Shown: positions 36,783-46,470, numbered from the stretch's first letter. The stretch: 64,000 bases of DNA from Allopontixanthobacter confluentis (GCF_009827615.1 NZ_WTYU01000002.1:851020-915019), one strand, 5' to 3'. The notes: generated by a model from the sequence alone, not told the origin. Program-made: numbers and translations.

Positions 36783-37166
36783 TTATTTCTTTTCCAGATG
36801 CGGGTAGACTATCCGTAACGCATCCAGCAGCTTGCGCCCACTGACAGGTTTTTTGACGACCTTATCATCATCCTGCAAAAACGTGATCTGATGGGCATCA
36901 TAGGCGGTGATATACACATAGGGGATGCCGCGATCGCGCAGGATTTCGGCCACCGGTTTTGATGTTTTGCCTTCACCCAGATTCACATCGAGGCAGGCCA
37001 CGTCAATCTCGCTTGAAGCGGCGGTTACCGTGGCATCTTCGAGGTGATTGCTGGGGCCTACAACCTCAAAACCGAGGTCTTCCAGCACGTCGCTCATTTC
37101 AAACGCAAGAAGGGCTTCGTCCTCGACGATAAAGATGCGGGTGGGTTTGTCTGATCGCTCTGTCAT
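36783..37166 (-). CDS. Single-domain response regulator
   Basis: The protein is a 127-residue receiver domain only. The acidic pocket is in IFIVEDEALLAFEM, the phosphoacceptor Asp in DVACLDVNLGEGK, the conserved Thr in YVYITAYD and the Lys in VVKKPVSG. The start overlaps the stop of the upstream kinase (ATGA), so the kinase is its likely partner. Such stand-alone receivers often feed into the PhyR stress pathway in sphingomonads; that link is inference. Confidence 0.92.
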   Translation of the reverse strand: MTERSDKPTRIFIVEDEALLAFEMSDVLEDLGFEVVGPSNHLEDATVTAASSEIDVACLDVNLGEGKTSKPVAEILRDRGIPYVYITAYDAHQITFLQDDDKVVKKPVSGRKLLDALRIVYPHLEKK

Positions 37167-38257
37167 GTCTTGGATGTAACGGGCAAAGGCATGGTCAGGT
37201 TCCAGCAAAACCCCGACTTATTATAGTCCATTCTGACGCGGCCCTTGGTTTCTGCACTCAGCGCCCGGTCGATGACGAATGACCCGAAACCCTTGCGGGT
37301 CGGCGCCTGTGGTTGAGGCCCGCCGCTTTCTTTCCAGTCGATCGCAAGGATCCTGTCGGGCCCTTCACCCGTCACTTCCCACGACAGATCAACCTTGCCG
37401 CCGGGAACAGAAAGGGAGCCGTATTTGACGGCATTGGTGCCCAGTTCGTAAAAAGCCATGGATGCTGCCAATGCCTCACGCGAAGGCAACAGAACTAGCG
37501 GGCCGCTGGTGGTGACACGGTCAGCGCCGATGCGCCCGGCGGTTTCTTCTGCAACATCGCTCAACAATGCCTTTTCCCAGGTCATATTGACCAAGCGGGC
37601 ATGGGCAGCGGCATAGGCGTTCAGCCGTTCATCCAGCGTTTCACGCATCTGGGCAGGCACATTTTCGCGCCGCAGCGTTTGGGAAACGATGGATTTGACC
37701 ACGCTGAAGGCGTTCTTCACCCGGTGGTCCAGTTCCTTGATCAGCAGATTCTGCGTTTCTGTCAGACGCACCTGCTTGTCGATGTCGAGCAGGGCAACAG
37801 TCGCGCCGATCTTGTTACCTTCAGCATCGACGACCATTTTGCCGATAATGCGCATCCAGAAACGGGTGCCATCGCCGCGCTGGTAATGCACATCCAGCTC
37901 GGCGCGCTCAAGATTGCCGACGATGACTTGCGATAGCGGATATTCGTGATTTTTCACCCGCGTTCCATCCGCATGGTAGGAAACCCATTGCTCATATTCG
38001 TTCACATCGGCCGAATTATAGACCGGGTGCCGCAGCATTTCGACAACCTGGCTGTTGCCGTGGATGATCTGCCCCGTCTCATCGGCCATGACCACACCGA
38101 CCGGCACGGTTTCCAGCACCGCTTCGAGCATATTTATCCGCTGGACGTTTTTGCGCTGCTTGTCTGTGCTGCGCTCCTTTTCTTCCGACAGTTCGGCCAG
38201 CCGAGCCTGCAGCTTGAGAATTTCGTCTTCGTAATTGGTTGGTGAATCCTGGGTCAT
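37163..38257 (-). CDS. PAS-domain HWE/HisKA_2 sensor histidine kinase
   Basis: The protein has 364 residues. An N-terminal coiled coil (about 8-45) precedes a PAS domain (ETVPVGVVMADETGQIIHGN and the later RFWMRIIGKMVVDAEGN). The H-box is LIKELDHRVKNAFSVVKSIV with the phospho-accepting His. The HWE-type ATPase region contains ELGTNAVKYGSLS and GFGSFVIDRAL. The PAS lacks the flavin-binding Cys motif of LOV domains. ATG 38257 is preferred; the frame runs upstream through the 18-bp repeats to 38347. Confidence 0.92.
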   Translation of the reverse strand: MTQDSPTNYEDEILKLQARLAELSEEKERSTDKQRKNVQRINMLEAVLETVPVGVVMADETGQIIHGNSQVVEMLRHPVYNSADVNEYEQWVSYHADGTRVKNHEYPLSQVIVGNLERAELDVHYQRGDGTRFWMRIIGKMVVDAEGNKIGATVALLDIDKQVRLTETQNLLIKELDHRVKNAFSVVKSIVSQTLRRENVPAQMRETLDERLNAYAAAHARLVNMTWEKALLSDVAEETAGRIGADRVTTSGPLVLLPSREALAASMAFYELGTNAVKYGSLSVPGGKVDLSWEVTGEGPDRILAIDWKESGGPQPQAPTRKGFGSFVIDRALSAETKGRVRMDYNKSGFCWNLTMPLPVTSKT

Positions 38258-38287
38258 TTTCCCCAGCGCCCCTTGAATGAAATGCCA

Positions 38288-38356
38288 AAGCAATTGTGAA
38301 AGCCGAAGCAATTGTGAAAGCCGAAGCAATTGTGAAAGCCGAAGCAATTGTGAAAG
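38288..38356 (+). repeat. 18-bp tandem repeat, 3.8 copies, upstream of the HWE kinase gene
   Basis: AAGCAATTGTGAAAGCCG occurs at 38288-38305, 38306-38323 and 38324-38341, with a 15-base partial copy at 38342-38356. It starts 31 bases upstream of the kinase ATG in the leader. Copies are identical, pointing to recent expansion. Confidence 0.95.
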
Positions 38357-38461
38357 AATGCCGCTTGCCGTCTGCTGCTGTCTGCCGCGTTTCAGCGTGA
38401 TCGTCCATTTCCTCCAGACCTCAAGGCGCAGCGGGCCTAATGGTTCCGGCGGCAGCGCGGA

Positions 38462-38989
38462 TTAGCTGCGGGGTTGGCCAATCGGCAATTCATACAGGAA
38501 TTCTTCGTCCAGCTGGCTGCCGACCTGAAAATGGATGTCGGCAATCCTGGCAAAGCCATAGCGCTGATAGAAACGCTGGGCCCCGAAATTCTCGCTGTAG
38601 ACAGATAGCTGGATGGCATCGCGCCCCTGCTGGTGGGCAACATCCATGGCCCAGTCCATCAACGCTGCGCCAATCCCGGCGCCGGTCATTTCCGGCGCGG
38701 TATAGAGCTGTGACAGAATGATCGGGTTCCGCGCGGCGGAATGGTCGGCATACTGATTTTCCAGACCCAGTTTGCAGAAGCCGGTCAGCATATCTCCATC
38801 CATTGCCAGACAGTGCAGGAAACGGTCGCTGGCAATTTCCGCCGCGACCTTTTCGGTAGCATAGCTTTGGGTGAGGAAAATTGCGAGATCGGCGGGCGAA
38901 TACAAGCCATCAAACGCTGCACAGAAGCTGGCCCTGCCAAGGGCGGCAAGCGCGGGAGCATCAGCCAATAAAGCGGGGCGCAGGATCAT
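38462..38989 (-). CDS. GNAT-family N-acetyltransferase
   Basis: The 175-residue protein begins MILRPALLADAPALAAL. The acetyl-CoA binding motif A is LSQLYTAPEMTGAGIGAALM, and motif B is QLSVYSENFGAQRFYQRYGF. Substrate unknown. The frame is open to 39082 across a 15-bp repeat, but conserved sequence starts at 38989. Confidence 0.9.
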   Translation of the reverse strand: MILRPALLADAPALAALGRASFCAAFDGLYSPADLAIFLTQSYATEKVAAEIASDRFLHCLAMDGDMLTGFCKLGLENQYADHSAARNPIILSQLYTAPEMTGAGIGAALMDWAMDVAHQQGRDAIQLSVYSENFGAQRFYQRYGFARIADIHFQVGSQLDEEFLYELPIGQPRS

Positions 38990-39044
38990 GGTACTGCGCC
39001 CCTTACTCTTTCTTACCCTCGCCTGTAAGCGGGGAATGCCAGCT

Positions 39045-39074
39045 GTATTCAGAACAGCCGTATTCAGAACAGCA
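39045..39074 (+). repeat. 15-bp tandem duplication
   Basis: GTATTCAGAACAGCC at 39045-39059 is repeated with one change at 39060-39074, between the acetyltransferase start and the channel gene's stop. Confidence 0.85.
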
Positions 39075-39078
39075 ATGT

Positions 39079-40344
39079 TCAACTCAGCGGCGGAGTGCCT
39101 GTATCAGCCGCCTTCGGCGCGCGCGGCGCCTTGGGCTTGGTTACAGGCGCAGTCGGCGCTGCAGGTGTGGTTGGCGTTGGCACACTGCCGCTGTCCATCT
39201 GCTCCAGCTTGCGCGCGGCCCATTCACGACCGCCCAGACCAAAGGCAAGCGCCCCTGCCACGGCCATACCCACCACAATCGCAGTGAAGGCTGTTTCGGT
39301 GATGATGTCACCCACGCCGGTATATTGCAGGCCCATGAAGGTGAACAACACGATGGTGGCCCATTTCACGATTGTTCCGGCCATGGACGAATTGTCCGCG
39401 CCGCCCAGCACCCGTGCCAGCGAATTGGCAATCAGGAAGCCAAGGCCAATGACAACTGCGCCAAAAATGACCCGGCCGCCCAGAACCAGCACTTCATCCA
39501 GAATAGCGGTCAGTTCAACAAAGCCGAGCATACGCGTTGCAGCAATGGCGAAGAACAGCACAATCGCGATTTGGGCCACACGGGCCAATATGCCGGTTGC
39601 GGTGGTGCCTTCGGGCAGCAATTCGGTGGCCCCCAATGTGCGGTCAACCCCGAGGCCGGTCAGCACTTCGGTCATGATATTGGCAACGAATTTGCTGATC
39701 ATATAGCCAATGCCCAGCAGGATGGCTGCGCCGATGACATTGGGAATGGCGTTGAACACCAGTTGCAGCATATTGCTGGCCGGTGCCGAAACGCTTTCAA
39801 GGCCCAGCGTATCCAAGGCCAGGATAGAGACGAAAATCACGATAATCGCATAGATGATCGTACCGATGGTCTTGCTGATGGCGCTGTTGCCGGTGGCGCT
39901 TTCCACGCCGCCGCGATTGGCCCATTTGTCGAAATCAACCGTCTGCAAGGCAGTGATGGTAATATCGCGGACAATCTTGGCAATCATCAGGCCCACAAAG
40001 AACAACAGCCCTGCACCGACCAGATTGGGCACAAAGCCCATAATCGAATTGAGCAAAGTCTGGACCGGGCTCATCACGCCGCCCAGTTCGAACACCTGCA
40101 ATATAGCCAGCAGGCCGAACAGCCAGATCAGCAGGCTGACAATGGAACCAAGGCTTTCACCCAGGCTTTTTCCGCTGCCTGTATGGCGCTGGAAAAAGCT
40201 GACATTGTCGACCAGCTTGGCAAATGCCCATTTGGCCGCCTTGGCCAAGGCCCATGTTGCGATCAGAATCAGCAACGCAAGCCCCAGTTTTTCGATGACC
40301 TGCATCGCCACTTCTTCATCGAAGCGGTATCTGCCCATGTTCAT
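39079..40344 (-). CDS. Mechanosensitive-channel-like membrane protein with repeated TM_helix segments
   Basis: The 421-residue protein has about nine to ten hydrophobic helices. Repeated conserved TM-helix units (for example FVPNLVGAGLLFFVGLMIAK, IPNVIGAAILLGIGYMISKF and VIFGAVVIGLGFLIANSLAR) are the hallmark of the TM_helix (PF05552) group related to small-conductance mechanosensitive channels. The tail is Pro/Lys/Ala-rich. ATG 40344 is chosen because GGGGAGA lies before it. Confidence 0.88.
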   Translation of the reverse strand: MNMGRYRFDEEVAMQVIEKLGLALLILIATWALAKAAKWAFAKLVDNVSFFQRHTGSGKSLGESLGSIVSLLIWLFGLLAILQVFELGGVMSPVQTLLNSIMGFVPNLVGAGLLFFVGLMIAKIVRDITITALQTVDFDKWANRGGVESATGNSAISKTIGTIIYAIIVIFVSILALDTLGLESVSAPASNMLQLVFNAIPNVIGAAILLGIGYMISKFVANIMTEVLTGLGVDRTLGATELLPEGTTATGILARVAQIAIVLFFAIAATRMLGFVELTAILDEVLVLGGRVIFGAVVIGLGFLIANSLARVLGGADNSSMAGTIVKWATIVLFTFMGLQYTGVGDIITETAFTAIVVGMAVAGALAFGLGGREWAARKLEQMDSGSVPTPTTPAAPTAPVTKPKAPRAPKAADTGTPPLS

Positions 40345-40690
40345 AAATAAGTCTCCCCGTTGTTTATTACCTGACATGATAACACGGCTGGGCTTGTTTT
40401 GGAAAATCACACGCTGGTCCAAGTGGATAACCACCTGCCGCGCAATCATTCGGATGGTGGCTGCCGCCCATCTCCCGGCCAGACAAGCCCGCAAACACCC
40501 GCTGCGGGGTTCGCCGCTGGCGGGGCCTTCAATTTCAGCATGTGCAATCAGTCTGGGCGAGAAAGCAATGTCTGCTCCCCGCACTGTTTCTCAAAAAGCG
40601 GTCATTCCGCTAACGACCCAATGTTGCCGTTCACGATGAAAAATCGACTGCCCGATAGCCGCCGTCAGACTACCGCGATACATTGATCGT
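40345..40690. other. Intergenic region between divergent genes
   Basis: This 346-base stretch holds the promoters of the channel gene (minus) and the Imm33-like gene (plus). I see no RNA gene or coding sequence with support. Confidence 0.5.
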
Positions 40691-41026
40691 ATGGAAGAAG
40701 AGCAGCGAGACATTTGTAAGCGGTATGGCGCTGGTTTCACGCCACCGGACGGCACCGATAAGGTAGGCGTTTCTGAGAGCGCCTTGCGTGGCGAACTTCC
40801 ACTTCATGGCCTGCGTCATAGGTCAGAGAGTGGAACGACGGGCTGGTTCATATGGGCTGGTGATTGGTCAGACGACCCTGACTTCTTCAAACCATTGCAC
40901 CTCTATCATCTTACCGATCATTGCCCGGCTGTCCTTCCATTCTTGGCCCTGCCGCCGGGATGGAGGTTCATGGTAGCCCCCGGGCATGACGACGTATGGT
41001 CCGATCGCGGCCTATTGAGCGCCTAA
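40691..41026 (+). CDS. Imm33/DUF2185-like protein, orphan
   Basis: The 111-residue protein resembles the Imm33-like DUF2185 fold in its C-terminal two thirds: GWFIWAGDWSDDPDFFKPLH, LYHLTDHCPAVLPFLALPPG and WRFMVAPGHDDVW. Family members occur as immunity proteins beside polymorphic toxins and as stand-alone genes. No toxin gene lies nearby. No strong ribosome site is visible. Function inferred from resemblance only. Confidence 0.7.
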   Translation: MEEEQRDICKRYGAGFTPPDGTDKVGVSESALRGELPLHGLRHRSESGTTGWFIWAGDWSDDPDFFKPLHLYHLTDHCPAVLPFLALPPGWRFMVAPGHDDVWSDRGLLSA

Positions 41027-41139
41027 AGCCGCCATTCGCCTATCCACCCAATTTCGGACATTCCGACGATTTTCGAATTGCGCCAAAAGCTGACCTTCCG
41101 CTGATGAGCTGGCTTACCGGTGGTAAGCCAGAAAGGCGG

Positions 41140-42108
41140 TCAGACGGGGGCCTGATATGTTCGTCTGTCATTCGAAAATTGGGCAATGACACGGCCCACT
41201 TGCGCCAGCACATCTTCGGAGGCAGGGTCCATCTCTGCTTGCGGTCTGATGGTGCGTAGATAGGTCGCGAAGGTCAGCATCTGGCGCGGGTCGCTGGTGC
41301 CGGCAGGCGATGCAAAGCCGATATCGACATAGATGCCGCCGGTTCCGGGCCAGATCGATGTGCCGGTCTTGTCGCCTGCGCGCCAGTCTGCGGGCAATCC
41401 GGCACGCACCCGCCTAACGCCGGTTCGGGTATCTGCCATCCATTGCTGCAACAAGGCGCTGTTAGAGGCTGACAGCACATCGCCAAACAGGATTTTCTCG
41501 GTTGTAAGCGCCATCGCGGCGGGGCTGGTGGTATCGCGTATTTCGCCCGGGGGAACATTGTTGAGTGCAGGCTCTGTCCGGTCAAGCCGGCTGACATCAT
41601 CACCCAGCGATCGCCAGAAACGGGTGAGCGCCGCTGGCCCGCCCAGCCCGGTGGCCCTGCCAAGCCGCGCCAGAAGAACATTGGCGGCGGTGTTATCGCT
41701 GTATGTCTGGGTATTTTCCGCCAGTTCCAGCACGGTTGCACCCTGATCGATCCGGCTGGCGGTGAAGGGGGATGTAGCCATCAGTTCCGATCTGCTCCAG
41801 TGCAGTTTTTCGGACAGATCAAGCTGACCATCCTGCCCCATTTTCAGCACCATCGCGGCGAGCGAAAATTTGAACGAGGAACATTGCGCAAACCGCTGGT
41901 CAGCCCGGTAATCCAGGGTGCGGCCCGTGCCGACATGGCGCACAGATACGCCCAGTACCCCGCCCGATGCTGCTTCGATAATGCGCAGCTTCGCTGCCAG
42001 CCGGCCCGCTGTGCTGGCATCAATCGGGACGCATCCCGGCAGGGTGCTTGCACAAATTGCACTGGCAGCGCTGCCCAGTATGAGGCCCCGGCGGTCTATC
42101 TGCATCAC
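41140..42108 (-). CDS. bla: Class A serine beta-lactamase
   Basis: The protein has 322 residues. The N-terminus carries a Tat-like RR signal ending in a lipobox (STLPGC), so it may be lipid-anchored. Catalytic motifs are complete: S77-x-x-K80 in CSSFK, the SDN loop in TYSDNTAAN, the omega-loop Glu in EPALNN and the KTG triad in GDKTGTSIW. The residue before the catalytic Ser is Cys, but no partner Cys follows KTG, unlike KPC-type enzymes. No mobile element or regulator ampR is nearby, so it looks like an intrinsic chromosomal gene. Spectrum cannot be read from sequence. Confidence 0.93.
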   Translation of the reverse strand: MMQIDRRGLILGSAASAICASTLPGCVPIDASTAGRLAAKLRIIEAASGGVLGVSVRHVGTGRTLDYRADQRFAQCSSFKFSLAAMVLKMGQDGQLDLSEKLHWSRSELMATSPFTASRIDQGATVLELAENTQTYSDNTAANVLLARLGRATGLGGPAALTRFWRSLGDDVSRLDRTEPALNNVPPGEIRDTTSPAAMALTTEKILFGDVLSASNSALLQQWMADTRTGVRRVRAGLPADWRAGDKTGTSIWPGTGGIYVDIGFASPAGTSDPRQMLTFATYLRTIRPQAEMDPASEDVLAQVGRVIAQFSNDRRTYQAPV

Positions 42109-42158
42109 ACATCCCCTTATCAGATCGTTCCCTTATCGAATCGTTTTTGGCAGCGGCG

Positions 42159-43079
42159 TTATGAATATTTATCCGCCTTGCGCTGGCCAAACCGCAGCCC
42201 CCCTTCCAGCCTGGCCCGCAATTGTGCGTAAAACGCTTCGAGGAACGCGCGTTCGTCCCCTGCGCCAGTGGTCCAGCCGATTTTGCGGCAGATCGTCTCG
42301 GCCACCTGACCGATTGTGTCATCATTGCTGTCACGCAGCACCCGTTCAAGGGTTTGCAATTCATATTCACCATAGACGCCGAGTTCCGAATCGCTGAAGT
42401 CGTATCTTGCGCCGGTAAGGCTGCTGGTGCCGCTTGCTGCCGCAGCGCTGGTGGACAGGGCAGCGGCCAGCCGCGCGCGCGGTGCTTCTACCACCCATGT
42501 CCCGGCGATCAGATCTCCGGCGCGCATTGCATCCTTGTTGAACACGGCAAACAGCATGAAACAGGCAAACCATGCGGCGGCCGCCACGCCCGCGGGGCCG
42601 CCTTCACCGCTTGGGGCAGAAAAGATGAGCACCAGCGGCAGGAAAATTTCGATATCGCGCAGCAGATTGCGGGCAATGACCGCTTCTGCTGTCAGCCGCC
42701 CGCCATCGCGCGCGGCCACCCTGAGGCCCAGCAATCGCTTGCCCGGAGTGGCGCCGCGCGGGCCCATTTCAAAGCCGAGGAAATAGCCATAGCGCGCAGC
42801 AAACAGCAGCAGGAAATAGAAAATCATCAGAAATTCCGCCGCTCCGTTCATCGCGCCGGTGCCGTCTGTGGCAGAAAACAACCCGCCGAACATCCAGATC
42901 AGCAGCAGCGTCAGTGCCAAAAGCGCCAGCCCGATAATCAGAAAATCAAGCAGCAGGGCGCCAAAACGGGCCGCGCGCGAGCCGATGGTGAAGGGCAGCG
43001 CAATTCCCTCTGGCGTCACCACGGTGCGGCGGCGTTTGTCAGGCAGATTGCGCATGGGTGCAGAAGCGGGCCTGTTCAT
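42159..43079 (-). CDS. RDD-family membrane protein of the MoxR operon
   Basis: The 306-residue protein has an RDD domain (about 30-180): SRAARFGALLLDFLIIG with the Arg/Asp signature, and later GATPGKRLLGLRVAARDGG. Three or more helices are predicted, followed by a soluble C-terminal 100 residues. The start overlaps the SpoIIM-like stop (ATGA at 43076-43079). It is the last gene of the six-gene operon. Confidence 0.88.
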   Translation of the reverse strand: MNRPASAPMRNLPDKRRRTVVTPEGIALPFTIGSRAARFGALLLDFLIIGLALLALTLLLIWMFGGLFSATDGTGAMNGAAEFLMIFYFLLLFAARYGYFLGFEMGPRGATPGKRLLGLRVAARDGGRLTAEAVIARNLLRDIEIFLPLVLIFSAPSGEGGPAGVAAAAWFACFMLFAVFNKDAMRAGDLIAGTWVVEAPRARLAAALSTSAAAASGTSSLTGARYDFSDSELGVYGEYELQTLERVLRDSNDDTIGQVAETICRKIGWTTGAGDERAFLEAFYAQLRARLEGGLRFGQRKADKYS

Positions 43080-44149
43080 TCGCCATGCGCCAGTTGCAAG
43101 GCCGGTTTGCGTGGACGCACAGCAAAGAAATAGGCGAGCCAGATCGCCAGCATGCTGCCGCCGATCAAAAATCGTTCGTTCATGCCCAGCAATTGGCGCG
43201 GAAATGCTTCCAGCATGGCGGCCACAATCAGCATCAGGACCACGCCTGCCATGACCTGCGCTGCCCGCTGCCCGCTGCCCGCTGCTGCGGCCATGATGGA
43301 CCGGGCACCGGGAAACGCCATCGAGCGGCCAATATGGATGCCAGCCGCGCCCGCCAGCAAAATGGCGAATAATTCGGTGGTGCCATGCACGCTCAGCCAG
43401 GCGGCAAATTCCCAACTGAGCCCGGCGTCGGAAAACAGCCACCACATTGCGCCCAGCACCGCCATATTATGCACCAGCAGCAGCACGGACGGCACGCCAA
43501 AGGCAAAGCCCAGCGCAAAGGCAAGAATGGCAACGCCCGCATTATTGCTGAACAGATAAGCAGCAAAGGCGCTGAGGCCTTGCGCATCCTGCTGCACGGC
43601 CAGACTTTCCAGCAAGGTTTCCCGCGTAGCGCCGGGTACCCGGCTGTCGGTAAAGCCGGCAGGAACAAGCGCATAATACCATTCCTGATCGCGGCTGACG
43701 AGAAGCCAGCCGGTAATCGTGCCTGCCACCATTGCCGCCAGCGCAATGCAGATATCCAGCCAGATCTGCTGGATGGACCGGCTGAGGCCGCCGCCCAGAA
43801 AACCGCGCAGCCAGCTGAAAAACCCCTGTTGGGGGCGATAAACCTGAAACCATGCCCGCTGGACCAGCGCTTCAAGATAGGCGAGAGCTGCCTGATCGAG
43901 CGAGGTTTCCCGCGCCACTGACAGACTGGATGCCGCCGTGCGATAAAGGGCCGGTAACGCCAGCACATCATCATCGGGAATGCGGCGCAGGCGCCCTTTT
44001 TCCATCATCGTGACGATGGTGTCCAGCCGCCGCCAGTCTGCCTCGCGGTCCAGCCGGAACCTGTCTGAACGCAGTGCCGCTTCCTCGGTTGCGGGGGGCG
44101 TTTCCAGCGATTGTCGGCGGAACAGGTTTCTGAGCGCGGGCGCTTTCAT
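43076..44149 (-). CDS. SpoIIM/DUF95-like membrane protein
   Basis: The 357-residue protein has a soluble N-terminal 110 residues (DREADWRRLDTIVTMMEKGR, FQVYRP) and about six helices. The stage II sporulation protein M fold is suggested by YLFSNNAGVAILAFALGFAFG and SVHGTTELFAILLAGAAGIH. The organism is not a sporeformer; such proteins accompany MoxR/DUF58 systems. The start overlaps the DUF58 frame end by four bases. Confidence 0.9.
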   Translation of the reverse strand: MKAPALRNLFRRQSLETPPATEEAALRSDRFRLDREADWRRLDTIVTMMEKGRLRRIPDDDVLALPALYRTAASSLSVARETSLDQAALAYLEALVQRAWFQVYRPQQGFFSWLRGFLGGGLSRSIQQIWLDICIALAAMVAGTITGWLLVSRDQEWYYALVPAGFTDSRVPGATRETLLESLAVQQDAQGLSAFAAYLFSNNAGVAILAFALGFAFGVPSVLLLVHNMAVLGAMWWLFSDAGLSWEFAAWLSVHGTTELFAILLAGAAGIHIGRSMAFPGARSIMAAAAGSGQRAAQVMAGVVLMLIVAAMLEAFPRQLLGMNERFLIGGSMLAIWLAYFFAVRPRKPALQLAHGE

Positions 44150-45476
44150 CCAATTGCTCCTGACCGTTTGATGGAAAGATAACGGTCGATCAGACGGTAG
44201 CCAATGGCATCGAAAGGCGCCTCGATAATGTCGACCCCCATCTGGCGCAGCCGTTCCAGCACCAACATTCTTTGCCGCGCCAGCGTTTGCGCGCTGACTG
44301 CCATGGCCAGCGTATGCAGATCGACAGGATTGGCATCGGTCATTGCCGCAATTTCGGCATCGGTGATGGTGACAAACAGCACGAGGTGTTTGTCACCAGC
44401 CGGCCAACGCTTTCGACCATCATTTCCGCAGCCGTGGGGTCGGTAAAATCGGAAAACAGCACGATAAGCGACCGGCGCTGCAACCGCGCCGTCAGGGTGG
44501 CCATGGCATAAGTGAAATTGGGTTCTTCGGCATGATAATCGAGATTGGCCGCGGCACTTTGCAGCTGGGTAAATTCGCGCGTGCTGCCGACAAAGGGGGT
44601 CATAACCTGCGGCTTTCGGGCAAAGCCGAACAGCGCCACCCGGTCACCGCTTTTCAGGGCCACATAGGCCGCAGTCAGCGCGGCAGTCACTGCGCGGTCA
44701 ATGCGGGCAAGGCCGTCCACCGGTTCGCACATGGCCTGCCCGCAATCGAAGGCAAAGACGATCTGGTTGTTGCGTTCGCTTTCATTTTCGCGGGCATAAA
44801 GCCTGGTGTGACGGGCGCTGGCTTTCCAGTCGATCCGGCGGCGGTCCATCCCCGGTTCGTATTCACTCAACGCTTCAAACTGCGTGCCTTCACCGCGGAT
44901 ACGCCGCGCAATCAGGCCAAATTGGGCATCGCGCAGATATTGCTGCAATTCGGGCGAACGGATGGGCGTAAGATCAGGCCAGATCCTGATGGCCGTTTCT
45001 ACCTGGCGGCTGGTCTGCCGCGCGCCCAGACCCAGCGGCCCGGCCAGCCGCAGCCACATCTGCGTTATCCGGGCGGTGCCGCGCCGCGTGGGCAGCAATA
45101 TGGCATCCCCCTGCCACTGGCCGGCTTGCGCGCCGGGATGCAGCAGCGTCGCGCAGCGCCCGTCGCTGCCCAGCCGCGGGTCAAATGCCAGTGCGGCTTG
45201 GGGCCCGCCAGCGCCACCGTGGCGTCCGCTGATATTGGCCACGATGCTGACAGGCAGCGGTTCGCCCACTTCGGCATCTGGGGGCGCATTGATTTGCCAA
45301 TGGTCCAGCCGGCCCGCAACCAATCCGTCCACCACCACCAGCAGCAGCAATACAGCCCCTGCAACAGGTGCCACCACCCATGCCGCAGGGGCCGCTGCGG
45401 CAATCACCACCGCCAGCGGCGCGGCCAGTGCCGCCAGCCACGCCGCGCGGGCAGTGGGAATGATGGGAAATTTCAC
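44146..45476 (-). pseudogene. DUF58 (von Willebrand factor-like) protein gene with a frameshift
   Basis: The upstream frame (from GTG 45476) reads two N-terminal helices and the DUF58 core (GEGTQFEALSEYEPGMDRRR, IDWKASARHTRLYARENESE). It continues to VESVGRLVTNT and then runs out of frame, stopping at 44340. The missing C-terminus continues in another frame from about 44390: LVLFVTITDAEIAAMTDANP to the end at 44146. One base appears to be missing in ACAAACACC near 44387-44395. It could be a real inactivating change, an assembly error or recoding. DUF58 proteins partner MoxR chaperones, so loss would disable the operon's core. Confidence 0.85.
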
Positions 45477-45507
45477 GATGATCGCATCATCCTGCCAGCC
45501 CCACTGC

Positions 45508-46470
45508 CTATCGCGGTGCTTCGACGGCGTCGACCATATCGGCCACCAGCATTTCCATTTCGCGCCCTTCGATTTCTGCCGCAGGGCTGAGCACCAGCCG
45601 GTGGCGCAGGACCGATGTGGCAAGCGCTTTCACATCATCAGGAATGACATAATCGCGCCCTTCCAGCGCGGCGCGGGCGCGGGCGGCATTGGCCATCAGC
45701 ACTGCGGCACGCGGGCTGGCCCCGGTGGTAAGATCAGCGCTTTGCCGGGTGGAGCGGATCAGCCGGACGATATAATCGATGATTTCGCCTGCCACTGTCA
45801 CGCCGCCAATGGCTGCGCTTGCCTGCGCCAACTGGCCGGCACCAGCCACGGCATTGACGCCGAAATCGGCAGCGCGGGGCGGGCCCTGCCGGTCGCCGAA
45901 GCGGGTCACGATGGCGGCTTCTTCCTCGGCGCTGGGGTAGGGGATAAGCAGTTTGAACAGGAACCTGTCCAGCTGCGCTTCCGGCAGGGGGTAAACACCC
46001 TGGTTTTCAATCGGGTTCTGGGTTGCCACCACCATGAACTGGGCGGGCAGGGCATGGGTTTCCCCATCCAGCGTCACACTGCGTTCCTGCATGGCTTCCA
46101 GCAATGCCGCCTGTGTCTTGGGCGGTGTGCGGTTGATTTCATCGGCCAGCAGCAGATCGCAGAATATCGGCCCGCGCGTCAGCGAAAATTCGCTGGTCTG
46201 GAAATTGAACAGGTTGGACCCCAGAATATCGCCGGGCAGCAAATCCGGTGTGAACTGGATGCGCCCGAAATCAAGACCCAGCGCCGTCGCGAAACTTTGC
46301 GCCAGAAATGTCTTGGCAGTGCCGGGCGGCCCTTCCAGCAGGACATGGCCTTGCGCAAACAGCGCCACCAGCAAATGGTCCACTGTTTCTTCCTGCCCGA
46401 CAATCGCCTTGGCCACCTCGGTCCGGATGGCGGCGGCCAATGTTCTTACATCGTCAAGGGTCATGGTCAT
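45508..46470 (-). CDS. MoxR-family AAA+ ATPase
   Basis: The 320-residue protein has Walker [18 protein letters not shown] and Walker B in [23 protein letters not shown]. The sensor is in [25 protein letters not shown]. MoxR proteins are chaperone-like ATPases that act with DUF58/VWA partners on envelope or metal-cofactor assembly. The start overlaps the DUF4350 gene stop (ATGA). Confidence 0.96.
   Translation of the reverse strand: MTMTLDDVRTLAAAIRTEVAKAIVGQEETVDHLLVALFAQGHVLLEGPPGTAKTFLAQSFATALGLDFGRIQFTPDLLPGDILGSNLFNFQTSEFSLTRGPIFCDLLLADEINRTPPKTQAALLEAMQERSVTLDGETHALPAQFMVVATQNPIENQGVYPLPEAQLDRFLFKLLIPYPSAEEEAAIVTRFGDRQGPPRAADFGVNAVAGAGQLAQASAAIGGVTVAGEIIDYIVRLIRSTRQSADLTTGASPRAAVLMANAARARAALEGRDYVIPDDVKALATSVLRHRLVLSPAAEIEGREMEMLVADMVDAVEAPR

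Noticed and set aside
38288-38356. Possible CRISPR array
   Set aside because: Units are 18 bp, directly abutting and without spacers; no cas genes are present.
38881-40350. 489-residue plus-strand open frame
   Set aside because: It is rich in His, Gln and Asn as antisense frames of GC-rich membrane genes are, and it covers the channel gene on the other strand.
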